Below are positions 52,101 to 59,095 of a stretch of 64,000 bases of DNA, piece by piece. Both the position numbers and the translations under genes were made by a program. Origin of the DNA: Siphonodentalium dalli (Eukaryota > Mollusca > Scaphopoda > Gadilida > Siphonodentaliidae). The stretch spans positions 135,927,587 to 135,991,586 of the forward strand of contig CP136061.1 in assembly GCA_032622095.1 (NCBI GenBank), in the 5' to 3' direction. The notes below the pieces were generated by a model. That model was not told where the DNA came from, searched no databases, and was given only the letters and a program-made list of their open reading frames with translations. Every line of letters begins with the position of its first letter. Position 1 is the first letter of the stretch.

Positions 52101-55100
52101 AATTCATATCAAGTAGGTTGATTTTCCAACCAGAATTTAGTGAAAAGTTTGCTCTTTTTAAAAGAAGGATATTATCCTACTTTCGGTATTTTTTTTCTTC
52201 TGAAATGGCCATCAGTTGGAGAATTTCCAACAGTTGCAAATCTTGAGGTGCAAATATTAGAATATTCAAACCCAAACGATAAGGGGTTGAAGTTGGAAAT
52301 AACATGTGGAAATCCCCAACAGAGAACCCGTCTAGTGACATTCCTGGCTGGGCAAATGCACATTATATGGTCACAGGTGACTCAGGGGAATTAATTATTC
52401 CTGATTCCGATATAATGAAGGAATAACAGGAGCCCGTTCGTGTCGGAAGTTGGATCGGCATGCAGAACAGAGAACCTCGTCGCCCACGCTGATAAATTAA
52501 TGAATGAAAACTGACGTAATTGACATGGGTTCCACAGAATCCCGACGTGTAGCCGACAATGTTGGGATTACTGATGAAAAACTCAATTAATTTAGAGCAA
52601 TTGTTTCTTAGATTTAATCCTTTTCTACCTAATAACCCGACCTTCTTTAAGTTCAATCTCGTACAAGCAATTCATCGTTTTATATACTTATTTTGTGATT
52701 GGAGCGTTTGCAGTCAATAATTTGCCCTTCTGACCTAATATATCCTTATTTCCGAAAGTAAGGTTTATGTTGATAATATAGACATTTAGACAGTAATATC
52801 AGGTATATTTCTCGTGATATTATGAAAATCCTGAAAAACATTTTATACCGTTTAGTCAAGTTTAGTACGATAAAAAGCTTGGCAATTAATGTGCTTAAAT
52901 TGTGTATTTTTACTAAGAAAACCACATGGTGCATGCATTGGGTATTACGATTTGTACTCTCAATTGTTCATCAATATATTAATCGTGTTTGACATATTTC
53001 CTTCTCCTGTAGGATGTAACATATGTAGCATTTCATCTGTGAATGATGCCTTTTTGATCATATATTTGATCATATTTTTTATCATATGGAAGATGCGAGA
53101 TCCGATTTGACACCAAATAACTAATTTTTTCTAAGCCAATTTTTCGCTTACAGGCAAGAGACCATGAAAAATACTTTCAATCAACAACATTCGTATCACA
53201 TTGCCATCGTGAAAATCCACAAACTCTTCCATAAGTTGAAAAGGTTCACAAAAAGCTCATAATCGAGAGTGCTCTTTATTACCAACCGAATTTGGCCGAC
53301 GGAAGCATGTATATATTAAGTATGTATATGTTAAGTATATATGTATACATTAAGAATGTATATTCTAAGTATGTATATATTAAGTATGTATATGTTAAGA
53401 ATGTATATGGCCATCACAATCTCATACTCGTGAGTTCATGAGTACGATCTAATTGTTTTCTGGTATCGAAAAGGTAAAAATTGTGGTCATGTCATCTTTA
53501 AATGTACGTATATATAGAGCCTCCATGGTGGATACACGTGGTAATTATAAAGGTCCTTAAAAAGAATCATCAAGAAAACGAGTAAAATTACATTCAGATC
53601 AACACTGTTCTTATTGTCATTTTCGTGTCCGTGTTGTTCTACTTTCAGTCAAATTTTAAAGTAATGTGAAACACTCCGGTAGGGTGATTAAATATAAAAT
53701 GGAGAATAATCTTGCTCAGAGTAGTAATTTTTTGCAAATATTGTATCGAAATTGATAACACACACCGGCATTCTTATATATTAACTAGCTGAAACATGTT
53801 TACTTTGGGAGCTTTATTCGGCGTCGGGGGGGGGGGTCTGCTGCCCCTTTGTGTGTTAGGGGTTTGTGGCCCTGTGTGCGCTTCGCGCATATTTTGATCG
53901 TTTAAACATTTGGATTTAAAAAAACATTTAACTTTATTTATTTTTTAATCAAACTTTTGAAAAAACTAACTCCGATATAACATCCGCCATGGTGCCCGAG
54001 TCACCACACCGAATTTGGTTGAAATCGATCCAGGGGTCTAGGAGAAAAATTCGAACAGACAGACAGACAGACATATCCTACTCTGTTATATACTCTTTAT
54101 GGCGAAATCGTTTTCGTTAGTTTAACACCGATAGTTGAGTCCTGGGTCGAGAAATAAAGATGTTTTCTATGGTACAGTCGATGCTTGAGATTTTAGGCGG
54201 TGTTAGTAGAATGCTACACCCCTTCAGTTGGCATAATATGGTGACTGAATATTAACTTATCAGTTTCACACACCCGAAAAAGTCCATAATATATCTTTAA
54301 ACTAAAACTGTCATCATTTGGAAATTAAAAGCTAACAATATTTTGGAAAGTTTTATGTATGAGTTAATAACTCTTGACCAAAGTGTGTGTAAATATAATT
54401 TGTCTGACATATTTGCCACCAACTAACGCAGATCCGTTAGCCACGGCCCTGCGAATTTTTACACCGTGTCATCACATCATACCGGATATCACCTTACTGA
54501 TTAATTATTTGTATTGTCTTCATAGTCAAGATCACACCGAAAACCAATATCGAGTATGTACATGTTTATAATTATATTTTTCATGCTGCAACATACAAAT
54601 AATATAAATTATTCATTATATATAGCATTCGTTAATCGTACCAAATATTCATTATAGAGTGCCATTCATTAAGAACATAAAACTACCTCTAGACTGATAA
54701 CCTCTGGAAGGTATTACAAATTATATATTTCAAAACCTATCGTGGTGTACATAGATTTATACCGTCATATTGATATAGCATATGTGGCATGAGTGTTCCA
54801 TTATATGGTATCGGGAAGGGGGTCCCCATAAGTTGCAAAACTTGTACCCCAATAATTTATATATATTATGCAAATAAAATGTGTTTCAAGTCAAGATATA
54901 AGCGTGTTGATTCCGATGGGATATTCCCCCTATATATGAGCAGCAAACACTAATGCGCTGTCATCCCACCGTACATGCATGTTATTTACAATAATAATTA
55001 GAGACCTTTCGCAAAATCAATATTAAGATAGCGGATAGGATATATTGCTCTATAGTAAGGTGGACACCATCACAATTTACCTATGATGGCTATTTGGTGA

Positions 55101-55752
55101 GATGGCATATGCCCCACTATATTCAATTACACATATATTTGATAGAAAAGTAATATGTGTCTCTTTCAGATCCCATGTTCTTATCCGTGTGTTATACACC
55201 ACACGGATAATGTTAAAGAGTCCCCAAAGCAGGACCATGGCACATCCTTGACACATCTGCACATAATTGAACTGAGTGGGGTGTATTTCGTCTCACATAT
55301 ATAGGAACACCCGCGCGTAAATATCAAATGTTGGCCTAACAATGGCAGGATATTGTCCATAAACGTAAACGTATTGGTGATTTTGCGAAAGGTGTCTATT
55401 ATTAAAAAATACTGCTTAGTCGAATAGATCATATGAAGATCGAATAATCTGTTTTCATCATTTCTGACAGATTTGTTTACGGCTTCGTGTTATATACTGG
55501 TCCACATAAAGGCTACAATGCCGCACTGGGGGATTTGTCTGGATAATCTCCAATCATACGTACCTGTGACCCTGTTGAGAAGGACGCTAGAGATGGTGGT
55601 TTGCAGTCACCGACAGCTTCGTAGTTGTGGAACTGCTCCAACGCCCGCCTCCGTTTCCGGCGAACATACACCCGGCATATGACGAACAAAACCACGAACA
55701 AAAGGACACCACCAAAGGCACTGGCAATCCCAGCCGCTATGGCGGACAGCAT
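16972..55752 (-). CDS. Synaptotagmin-family protein, six coding exons (430 aa)
   Basis: Joined exons are 55752-55564, 50514-50289, 41227-41087, 28264-27951, 27147-27033 and 17279-16972, giving 1293 nt or 430 codons plus stop. All introns are GT-AG, and the phases (0,1,1,0,1) keep one frame. The protein has a membrane segment at about residues 4-26, basic residues 27-36, a Ser/Thr-rich linker at 64-139, C2A at about 164-290, C2B at about 293-415 and a terminal WHPL (425-428). The family consists of membrane-anchored tandem-C2 proteins that act in vesicle exocytosis and trafficking; this role is inferred from family. C2A keeps acidic residues at 193, 200, 253 and 255, but the last loop-3 ligand is Ser261. 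C2B keeps Asp329 and Asp386 and has Asn325, His384 and Glu392 at other ligand sites, so C2B probably binds Ca2+ poorly. The subfamily is unresolved; the text before C2A (IRPDLY) recalls the Syt3/5/6/9/10 class. Confidence 0.93.
17306..18148. other. Intron 5 sequence, no exon seen
   Basis: AT-rich intronic sequence next to the last exon. The 125-codon plus-strand frame at 17697 has no recognisable domain and is rejected. Confidence 0.55.
18149..18518. mobile_element. Fold-back MITE, ~370 bp, TTAA-type ends
   Basis: TTAGGGTACGTTCATACAGT at the left pairs with ...ATTTGAACGTACCCTTAA at the right. The arms remain complementary towards the centre near 18340 (for example GGTGCCAGAATA with TATTCTGGCAC). 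Confidence 0.8.
19067..19192 (+). mobile_element. Half copy of the 217-bp palindromic element
   Basis: Keeps the apex (GGAAAGCTCTCCCGAGAGCTTTCC, 24 bases at about 19074-19097) and the whole right arm ending GCATTACTGTA; the left arm is missing. Confidence 0.85.
19231..21099. repeat. 60-bp tandem array (minisatellite), ~31 units
   Basis: The unit contains ACGTATGTGTGATATGTACA, TATACTATACTCACCGAGCA and TCGCCNCCATCTCGCCCC. Most units are exactly 60 bp. Several are 59 bp (ACC units followed by CGCCCACG), and two are short, at about 19500 and 20330. The base after ATCGCC varies among T, C and A. Because 60 is a multiple of three and the unit lacks stops in several frames, both strands show open frames of up to 435 codons. 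These are not genes. The array sits in the last synaptotagmin intron. Confidence 0.97.
21100..22056. other. Intron 5 sequence with C run
   Basis: Homopolymer C tract at about 21425-21446. No exon or named repeat recognised. Confidence 0.5.
22058..22106. repeat. (TA)n microsatellite
   Basis: Uninterrupted TA dinucleotides. Confidence 0.97.
22740..23225 (+). repeat. Degenerate ~160-bp tandem repeat, three units
   Basis: Phrases such as CCTATTTGACCAGGTGACCC, AAATCTGAAT and TTTTAAGAATTACTAT recur at about 22745, 22910 and 23062. Confidence 0.65.
23236..25885. mobile_element. Possible 2.65-kb element with long inverted ends
   Basis: Left AGTTGAAGTTGGTGATATCC (about 23247) pairs with CATCACCAACTTCAACT (about 25857). 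Left GATACTTCCCAGAAGATGAG followed by GCCTAAGCAGAATG (about 23369-23402) pairs with CATTCTGCTTAGGCCTCTTC (about 25711-25730). No transposase is recognised between them. The interior holds AT runs, a G run at 23953 and the duplication at 25070/25360. Confidence 0.55.
25070..25480 (+). repeat. Direct duplication and short tandem repeat
   Basis: CAGAACGGCCTGTTATCGAA occurs at about 25090 and 25363. After the second copy a ~30-bp unit (AATATCATTTTACGACATCG) repeats three times with changes. Confidence 0.75.
25886..26644. other. Intron 5 sequence, no exon seen
   Basis: AT-rich; no coding motif recognised. Confidence 0.5.
26645..26786. mobile_element. 142-bp GC-rich palindromic MITE
   Basis: GTTACAGGGCTCGTAGTTG at the left and CAACTCGCCCTGTAAC at the right form the inverted ends. 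The centre is GC-rich (GGCTCGGCTCGCGCCTCGCC) between GAGATTAATATC and GATACTAATCTC. It lies 250 bp from exon 5. Confidence 0.85.
27033..27147 (-). CDS. Synaptotagmin exon 5: start of C2B
   Basis: 115 nt, residues 291-329. It encodes GDLLISLSYLPAAERLTVVV, the canonical opening strands of C2B, and then KARDLRITNPAS. The acceptor is TTTTGTTTCAG and the donor GCATCAG|GTGAGA, phase 1. The first C2B calcium position is Asn325 rather than Asp. The exon is separated from exon 4 by an intron of only 803 bp. Confidence 0.92.
27148..27950 (-). other. Intron 4 of synaptotagmin (short)
   Basis: 803 bp between the C2A exon and the first C2B exon. It is AT-rich. I see no coding or repeat signal that I can name in it. 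Confidence 0.8.
27951..28264 (-). CDS. Synaptotagmin exon 4: bulk of C2A
   Basis: 314 nt, residues 186-290. Loop 1 reads LPIVDEIGTSNDPYIK (acidic ligands 193 and 200, with one extra residue against the common GGTSDPY form). Loop 3 reads YDYDKFSRNS, with Asp253, Asp255 and Ser258 kept and Ser261 where Asp is usual. The WCDIQ region ends the domain. The donor is CAAAAG|GTGAGG, phase 0. The acceptor ACAG follows an AT-rich, pyrimidine-poor stretch that looks like a LINE tail. Confidence 0.92.
28266..28330 (-). mobile_element. LINE-like 3' tail beside the C2A exon acceptor
   Basis: The minus strand reads AATAAATTATTGAATTGAAC and then GAATTGAATTTATTACAG, ending at the exon. TTGAATTGAA-type tails end many invertebrate LINEs, and a comparable tail occurs at 33811-33860. 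The body upstream (to about 28950) is AT-rich and not recognisable. Confidence 0.45.
28951..29167. mobile_element. 217-bp palindromic element, full copy
   Basis: Starts TACAGTAATG and ends CATTACTGTA. The two arms meet in GGAAAGCTCTC/GAGAGCTTTCC. Same length as the copy at 48061-48277. Confidence 0.88.
29168..30293. other. Intron 3 sequence; possible SINE-like block, G run
   Basis: About 29395-29560 (GCAACTGACAAACTTG, CAGATACAGGGATCGG, TTTGAACCAGCTTGG) resembles 51790-51900 and may be a degraded SINE. A G run lies at 29583-29597. No exon seen. Confidence 0.45.
30390..30600 (+). repeat. ~71-bp tandem repeat, three units
   Basis: The unit holds CCAGTGTTTATATAAAAACA, GTCATAGTGTTTTA and TCCAATTATGAATAAACA, each with minor changes. 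Confidence 0.8.
31033..31215. mobile_element. Palindromic element related to 14700-15142
   Basis: Two palindromic halves around TATGCGAG...CTCGCATATATAAGA, each ending in ATGCATTGG-like words, are joined by GATCAATATTGATTG. The following AACTTCAGGAAGCTCCAG matches, inverted, the sequence before the 40850 copy. Confidence 0.8.
33811..37200 (-). pseudogene. Degraded LINE retrotransposon (ORF2 relic)
   Basis: Read on the minus strand from about 37200. A variable N-terminal part is followed by LSEILGNV and VSILSI (about 35900), the 35415-35883 MITE, then NVCGLRQKLLYPEF, a frameshift, and METKTDD and ELPGYTFY with GVIVVGVRDD, the start of an AP-type endonuclease. After KPKWNNIKS (about 34860) most of the reverse transcriptase is missing. 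The 3' part keeps a Cys-rich C-terminus (RICTLCSS, GDEFHYLFKC, 34021-34266) and a TTGAATC tail at 33811-33860. It is broken by frameshifts, a large deletion and an insertion, so it is inactive. Confidence 0.82.
35415..35883 (+). mobile_element. TTAA-bounded MITE, copy b, inside the LINE
   Basis: 469 bp, same ends and interior as copy a, lacking about 30 bp around TAAACAAAAGCATAAAAAG. Inserted at a TTAA within the LINE reading frame. Removing it with one TTAA gives ATT AAC between VSILS and VCGL, an uninterrupted frame. Confidence 0.93.
37201..37698. other. Intron 3 sequence, no exon seen
   Basis: AT-rich; no coding or known repeat signal recognised. Confidence 0.5.
37699..37858. repeat. 160-bp near-perfect hairpin with TTCG apex
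   Basis: ATAAGGATTAACTGTCATGT at the left pairs with ACATGACAGTTAATCCTTAT at the right. Arms of about 78 nt have only two or three mismatches and a 2-nt bulge. The plus-strand apex is AAAACC-TTCG-GGTTTT at 37772-37787. Confidence 0.93.
38276..38541 (+). repeat. 88-bp tandem repeat, three units
   Basis: TAACTGGAACAAGTTGCAGT starts units at 38283, 38371 and 38459; the units differ by only a few bases. Confidence 0.95.
38542..39083. other. Intron 3 sequence, no exon seen
   Basis: AT-rich with a GTTTT/TTTTTG run near 38915-38945; nothing coding recognised. Confidence 0.5.
39084..39468 (+). repeat. 35-bp tandem repeat, ~11 units
   Basis: The unit GCGCTTTATATTTTGGCGCA + TTTATCTGTTGTAAT repeats at a 35-bp spacing with single-base variants. 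Each unit carries GCGC...GGCGCA inverted words. Confidence 0.96.
40158..40302. repeat. Inverted repeat, ~145 bp
   Basis: TAATGTAGTGAGTGAGCGTG and GGTACGGCGCTGT pair with ACAGCGCCGTATCC and ACACGCCCATTACATTA. The apex is GAACCG-TGAAG-CGGTTC. Confidence 0.75.
40303..40817. other. Intron 3 sequence, no exon seen
   Basis: AT-rich, between the hairpin and the palindromic element; nothing coding recognised. Confidence 0.5.
40818..41030. mobile_element. Palindromic element next to exon 3
   Basis: ACTGGAGCTTCCTGAAATTT leads into CCAATGCATTCTCTTATATA and its inverted copy (40850-40918), then a second palindrome (about 40950-41020). Same family as 14700 and 31033. It ends about 55 bp from the 5' splice site at 41086. 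Confidence 0.8.
41087..41227 (-). CDS. Synaptotagmin exon 3: start of C2A
   Basis: 141 nt, phase 1 to 1, residues 139-186. It carries GAIRPDLYPRKD and then the first C2A strands, GRLHVRLKYDF and DFVVHLIE, which match the usual 'G-L-x-x-x-L-x-Y-D' opening of a synaptotagmin C2A. The acceptor is TATTATTGTAG. The donor is GAAG|GTCAGT, with a C at intron position 3, a weaker 5' splice site than at the other exons. A palindromic repeat begins about 50 bp into the following intron. Confidence 0.9.
41228..42288. other. Intron 2 sequence, no exon seen
   Basis: AT-rich; the short plus-strand frames show no recognisable features. Confidence 0.5.
42289..42838 (+). mobile_element. TTAA-bounded MITE, copy c, with replaced segment
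   Basis: TTAAAGGTACGGTTGGCCTT to CACGTGCCTTTAA. Interior as in copy a, except that 42347-42432 is not the family sequence. Instead it is identical to the reverse complement of 47880-47965. Confidence 0.9.
42839..43354. other. Spacer between two inverted MITEs
   Basis: 516 bp between copies c and d, which face each other. Includes TTTCCAACTGATACATCAAG, a phrase also seen near 28498. No gene seen. Confidence 0.5.
43355..43856 (-). mobile_element. TTAA-bounded MITE, copy d
   Basis: 502 bp, reverse orientation, bounded by TTAA. Nearly identical to copies a and c, sharing with c the CACGTGAGGCC end variant. Confidence 0.9.
44186..44459 (+). repeat. Dispersed repeat, copy with intact TTAA
   Basis: Matches 45750-45990, for example GTGAAATTTTAAA, GATGGTTCTTGAA/GATGGTTCTTAAA and AAATTTTGGCAAACGT. 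It ends in GGCCTTAATTGAAG, where the other copy carries a MITE. Confidence 0.75.
44460..45749. other. Intron 2 sequence, no exon seen
   Basis: AT-rich, 1.3 kb without recognised coding or repeat features beyond short words. Confidence 0.5.
45750..45990 (+). repeat. Dispersed repeat, copy interrupted by a MITE
   Basis: Diverged duplicate of 44186-44459. Its end, GACCCTTAAAG, is the insertion point of copy e. Confidence 0.7.
45991..46498 (+). mobile_element. TTAA-bounded MITE, copy e (older)
   Basis: TTAAAGATACGGGCGGCGTA to CCACCGTGCCTTTAA. The interior is recognisable (AAAACCGCCATAAACAGAAA, AATAAAGAGCGTTTATA) but much more diverged than copies a-d. Confidence 0.85.
46852..47607. mobile_element. 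Nested inverted-repeat element rich in GTTTAAAC
   Basis: The end word GATTCGTCATCTC followed by GGTTTAAACC occurs at 46855 and (as CATTCGTCATCTCTGG) at 46963. Its complement is at about 47268-47292 and 47570-47603. GTTTAAAC or near variants occur at least eight times. No coding frame is seen. Confidence 0.75.
47880..47965 (-). repeat. 86-bp segment shared with MITE copy c
   Basis: The reverse complement is identical to 42347-42432. The flanks are unrelated to the MITE. Confidence 0.9.
48061..48277. mobile_element. 217-bp palindromic element, best copy
   Basis: TACAGTAATGCTCTAAGTAA at the left; the right arm is its complement, ending AGAGCATTACTGTA. It is palindromic almost throughout, with the apex GGAAAGCTCTC-GGG-GAGAGCTTTCC. 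Confidence 0.93.
48781..49575 (+). repeat. 375-bp tandem duplication
   Basis: CTTTGGCCAAATTAAATCCT starts unit 1 at 48781 and, with one change, unit 2 at 49156. Unit 2 has a ~20-bp insertion near 49200, and a third start occurs at about 49560. Confidence 0.92.
49650..50166. repeat. AGAAAT/TTTCTTA-rich element
   Basis: A 500-bp block made of short words TTTCTTA, TTCTAGAAAT and AAGAAAAT on both strands, ending TTTTTGGCAGTGTAG. That end resembles the GCAGTG end at 33165. The left end is not clear. Confidence 0.6.
50289..50514 (-). CDS. Synaptotagmin exon 2: Ser-rich cytosolic linker
   Basis: 226 nt encoding residues 64-139, between acceptor TTTTTTTTGCAG and donor TTTTG|GTGAGT. The peptide is rich in Ser and Thr and has no fold that I recognise. 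It contains a short internal repeat, RGSIPS, at 85-90 and again at 104-109, each with basic residues nearby, which could be phosphorylation sites (inference). Entry phase 0 matches exon 1 and exit phase 1 matches exon 3. Confidence 0.9.
50840..50925 (+). mobile_element. tRNA-like SINE head
   Basis: GTGACCCAGTCAGTGTGG (A-box-like) and CTGGTTCGATTCCCG (B-box) about 55 bases apart. A tail was not recognised; the next 500 bp is a fold-back element. Confidence 0.55.
50960..51463. mobile_element. Fold-back element, ~500 bp
   Basis: GAACACCTGAACCCAAGCTG and AGAGTTCAGTCCCCTC pair with GAGGGGACTGAACTCT and GAGCTTGACCTGAACC. The interior has a direct repeat, GTTACAATTCATTCTGGCTT, at about 51079 and 51260, and an inverted piece at 51340. 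Confidence 0.8.
51664..51960 (-). mobile_element. SINE-like relic
   Basis: The plus strand reads ACTAGGCCATATCGCGACAT, resembling the tail zone of the SINE at 16336 (AAGGCCATATCACGACAT), then sequence like 29395-29560. Promoter boxes are not clear. Confidence 0.45.
51961..53300. other. Intron 1 sequence, no exon seen
   Basis: AT-rich; contains TTGGAGAATTTCCAACA-type inverted words near 52214. No coding exon recognised. Confidence 0.5.
53305..53409 (+). repeat. Short tandem repeat of TAAGTATGTATAT type
   Basis: Units of about 15-19 bp, AAGTATGTATATGTT and variants, repeated six times. Confidence 0.85.
53650..54240 (+). repeat. Dispersed repeat, copy carrying an insertion
   Basis: Matches 9376-9765 on both sides of an extra block at 53791-54088. 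Confidence 0.8.
53791..54088 (+). mobile_element. ~300-bp insertion with GACAGACAGACAGACA tail
   Basis: Contains a G run (53827-53836), TGCGCTTCGCGCATATTTTG, ACCACACCGAATTTGGTTGA, and a tail of GACA repeats followed by CATATCC. Boundaries are set by comparison with 9376-9765. Confidence 0.7.
54241..55563. other. Intron 1 sequence, no exon seen
   Basis: AT-rich sequence up to the exon 1 donor; nothing coding recognised. Confidence 0.5.
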
Positions 55753-55765
55753 GATTCAACCTCGC
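55564..55765 (-). CDS. Synaptotagmin exon 1: start codon, membrane segment
   Basis: Coding part is 55752-55564, residues 1-63. The ATG at 55752 is chosen because an in-frame TGA lies two codons upstream and a TTGTAG acceptor (exon edge 55765) lies just before it, so a 5' untranslated exon is spliced on. Residues 4-26 are hydrophobic (Ala/Gly/Val/Leu/Phe). RVYVRRKRRR at 27-36 is a stop-transfer signal, and Cys26 at the boundary could be acylated. The lumenal side is only a few residues, without the glycosylated or cysteine-rich N-terminus of some synaptotagmins. The donor is CAG|GTACGT, phase 0. The upstream untranslated exon and promoter were not found. Confidence 0.88.
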
Positions 55766-55887
55766 CTACAAGAACAACGCAGATTGCTTTCAGATTGGTT
55801 TAAAAATACTTTTTCTAACACAATGACAATACACATAGATATACATGTATACATAAAACAGACATGTTGAGATATAGATGATCTCCG

Positions 55888-56013
55888 ACGAGTTATTTTG
55901 GGGTATAAAATGTTATGAAGTTTGATAAATTTAATTCACAACGATTCGTAGATGAGTTGTGAATCAAATTTATCAAACGAGTTTCATAAAAATCTTATAT
56001 CCCAGCAAAACGA
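55888..56013. repeat. 126-bp inverted repeat upstream of exon 1
   Basis: ACGAGTTATTTTGGGGTATA and AAGTTTGATAAATTTAATTC pair with GAATCAAATTTATCAAAC and TATATCCCAGCAAAACGAGT. It lies about 120 bp upstream of the exon 1 acceptor. Confidence 0.85.
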
Positions 56014-59000
56014 GTTGAAGATCTTGTATATTACATGAAAAAACTAGAGATTAATGACTTTTTAACAATTCAAAATATTTAAAAGAGGCTGAAAAATGCA
56101 TGTAAAATGCATACATGCACGGCGTTGCCTGAGACGCTTCACATCCGTATACGACAGTATATTGCGCTCTGCCTTGCTCTTACGTTATTCTTCTACACCA
56201 TACTTTACGCCCAGAATCGTGGACGGGAGTTATCTTACTTGTATGTCTTCGGATTCAAATGAATATTTTGCGTATATGAAACAGACTTTCCAAAGCATGT
56301 TGATATCAACCTTGCGTATATAAGAGGTTCTTTAAATGTCAATGCAACGTACGAGATTTATAAGTAAACAAACCCTTGTTTTCTAGAGAATTTAGATTTG
56401 TCGCGCATGCAGTCAGAAAATGCATGTAAACAATATATTAAACGATCGTATCATCCATCACTTTATCTTTTTCTATCAAGATAAGTGATATATCAGGTTG
56501 AAGACAGATTAATCGCGGACATGTCAGATGATTAATCATATTCTAGGGTTATCGTGAATTCCCCGGCTCCATGTGTACATGTTAGTACATATTTTGAATG
56601 AATGTCCGTTATAGAAGAGTAACGGAAGGGGACTCCAAAAACAGCATCAACCCAACCGATATCCCAAGCTGTTGTGAACCGAGAAAATTTGGTCTATACA
56701 TGAATGTAACCTGATTCGTGTATCTGGACAAGTTTGCCAGTTGCTTTTCGGGGTCGGTGGTTTCTATGTGCAGTTAAAACTGTTAACTCATCTACCCACA
56801 TAACTTACAACGTCGTGATAATGATTGCTTAGAGGTGTATTTATTTATACATGTAAATTTCACATCACGGCCAGTGTGACATACATGTATAGACATGCGT
56901 ATACAACAGGTGGTGTACAGTAGGTAGGAGTCAAATCGGGGTGGTACTAGATAAATATGACAGACAGAATGCCCAGAGGGATATTGGTTTATGTCCAGTT
57001 TTATGGTTCGGCCGCATTGCGAAATAACACAACCCATGCACATACAATTAACTCTTTCTTTACTAAATACTCATTGACGATTAATTCACTTAATTGGGAA
57101 ATGTTCAGATAATAAGTTAAACAAACATCCTATATTCTGAACATTTCCCACCAAATGAATATGAATCCTTCTGCTGTGCGATTGCATTCAGTAAAGAAAT
57201 TGTTAAAACGCAAATATGTGACTAGCGGCATCAATATTAAGAGCTGTTTTGTGCTTAAATGATACCTTTATTAAATACTCATTGACGAGTAGTTCCATAG
57301 GAAATGTTCAGATAATAAGTTCAGCACACGGCCTAGCTGGACATTTCACTGCAATGAAGGTGACTCATGCACTTTTATGATCTGTTCGTCTGTCTGTCGT
57401 CCAAATTTTATTTCCCGAAAATACACCCAGGTGAATAATAGTTCAGTCTATAATGTATAACTTAATTGGAGAAACAATTCAGTAAAGAACTCGCGTTATA
57501 AGCATATCATGAAAATAGGCATCACAAGTAAGGCATGCATCATGTATAGGATTTGAAGATATGTGGTGCAATGTGTGCAAGTGTACCACCCATTGTAGTC
57601 TTGGTATTGATATTGCTTTAATTCGTGGAATGTAACGTCTCTTTAGAATTGTCGGCAGGATGACATTGTCAGGAGACCAGGGCGTATGTGCCCCATTTGC
57701 AACATATACATTTGGTTATAAGCGACTAAATAATTGAAATTATTCTCCTTAGCATTTGAGTAAGGAAACTCACGTCAGCATAAACAAAATACCGGCATCT
57801 GAATGGCATATAATATTTTCGGTCGTTTAATATGAAAGAACAAAGAAATTCATTTATATAGGCTATGTTAATTCCTCGACCATTTTTGCGGGATTGTTCG
57901 TCAATCGTTTACGTTGGTCGCCAAATTGGTTAGGGTGGGTATTTTTCTATACTGAAATTATGTGCAAAAAGGGATAGTTGTGGAAATGCCAATTTATTTT
58001 CAGGAATAAGTATTGTAAGGCACCATTTCTTTATTGACAACAATTGTCAACGCAACAATATTTAAAGTTTGGCTCAGTACAGTTACGAATCGTGTGCATG
58101 GCTTAACCCTAAAACTGTCGCCTATGAGAAATAATTATTTGATTGTAACCATTTATCAGTGCCTGTTACCTAGCGTCGATTGCCTGGATGGGGAAACGAA
58201 AAATTATTCTTGTATGCATATTGTATAGTCAGTGAATTAATGGGAGAACCTCTACAACCAACGGTGGAAATGTAACAAAGAAACCACTATATTATTCGAT
58301 GAAATTTGACTGCACAAGCATGTATATTTACCTTGATATCACGCCCGCGAACGACCTAAACGAAATTATCCAGATTAAAAAAAATATATACGTACGTAAA
58401 AGTTATTTCGGTGAGATAAGACATCTCCGCCGATTGTGATGATGATTATTCCCTGTCAAGATAGTCTGTCATCCCGCAGTAAATGTGAATATTAGCATAC
58501 AATTCATAAACAGGTTTTCCATAACAGTATTCGCGTACAATAATATTCACATAAAACAAACATAGAAATTATATTTGACGCCTAGTATGCATACAAGCGT
58601 ACCGATACTTGAGATGAATTGCGAGCGAGACATCTGGGAGTGCATGTCCGTGGGGCTGGGCGACATTGGAAACGCATCCAACAACTCGAAACGCAGTTAG
58701 ATGCTGCATATAATGTATTTCATAAACATTTTTTTTGAAAACGATGTACATGTAGACTCATGAGGTACGTGTACATGTTTGAAACACATTGTACTTATAG
58801 ATAGTGACAATATTATAATTCATGTATAGTATAAACTAATGCACATTTTTCACATGTACGTATACCCATGCAGACAAAGGGATAGCCAAAACAACATCTT
58901 TGTGTTTTGCCTGAGAGAAAAGCAATTGTGAATTTAAGAATCGCTATAGGACTGCTCATATATACTTGATTATTAGTGCAGAAATGTTCTATATGTATGC
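56014..59000. other. Upstream sequence, no gene seen
   Basis: About 3 kb. A duplicated phrase, AAATACTCATTGACGA with GGAAATGTTCAGATAATAAG, occurs at about 57065 and 57271, and an inverted TTCTGAACATTTCCCA at about 57135. A possible untranslated first exon or promoter of the synaptotagmin gene cannot be recognised by eye. Confidence 0.5.
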
Positions 59001-59001
59001 A

Positions 59002-59095
59002 TGTATGTGTGCATGTGTGTGTGGGGGGGGGGGGGGTGTGTTTGTGGGGGTGTGTGTGTGGGTGGGTGTGTGTGTGCCTGCGTGCGTGTTTGTGT
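59002..59095 (+). repeat. GT/G-rich microsatellite
   Basis: Runs of GTGTGT and a G run (59022-59036). Confidence 0.95.
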
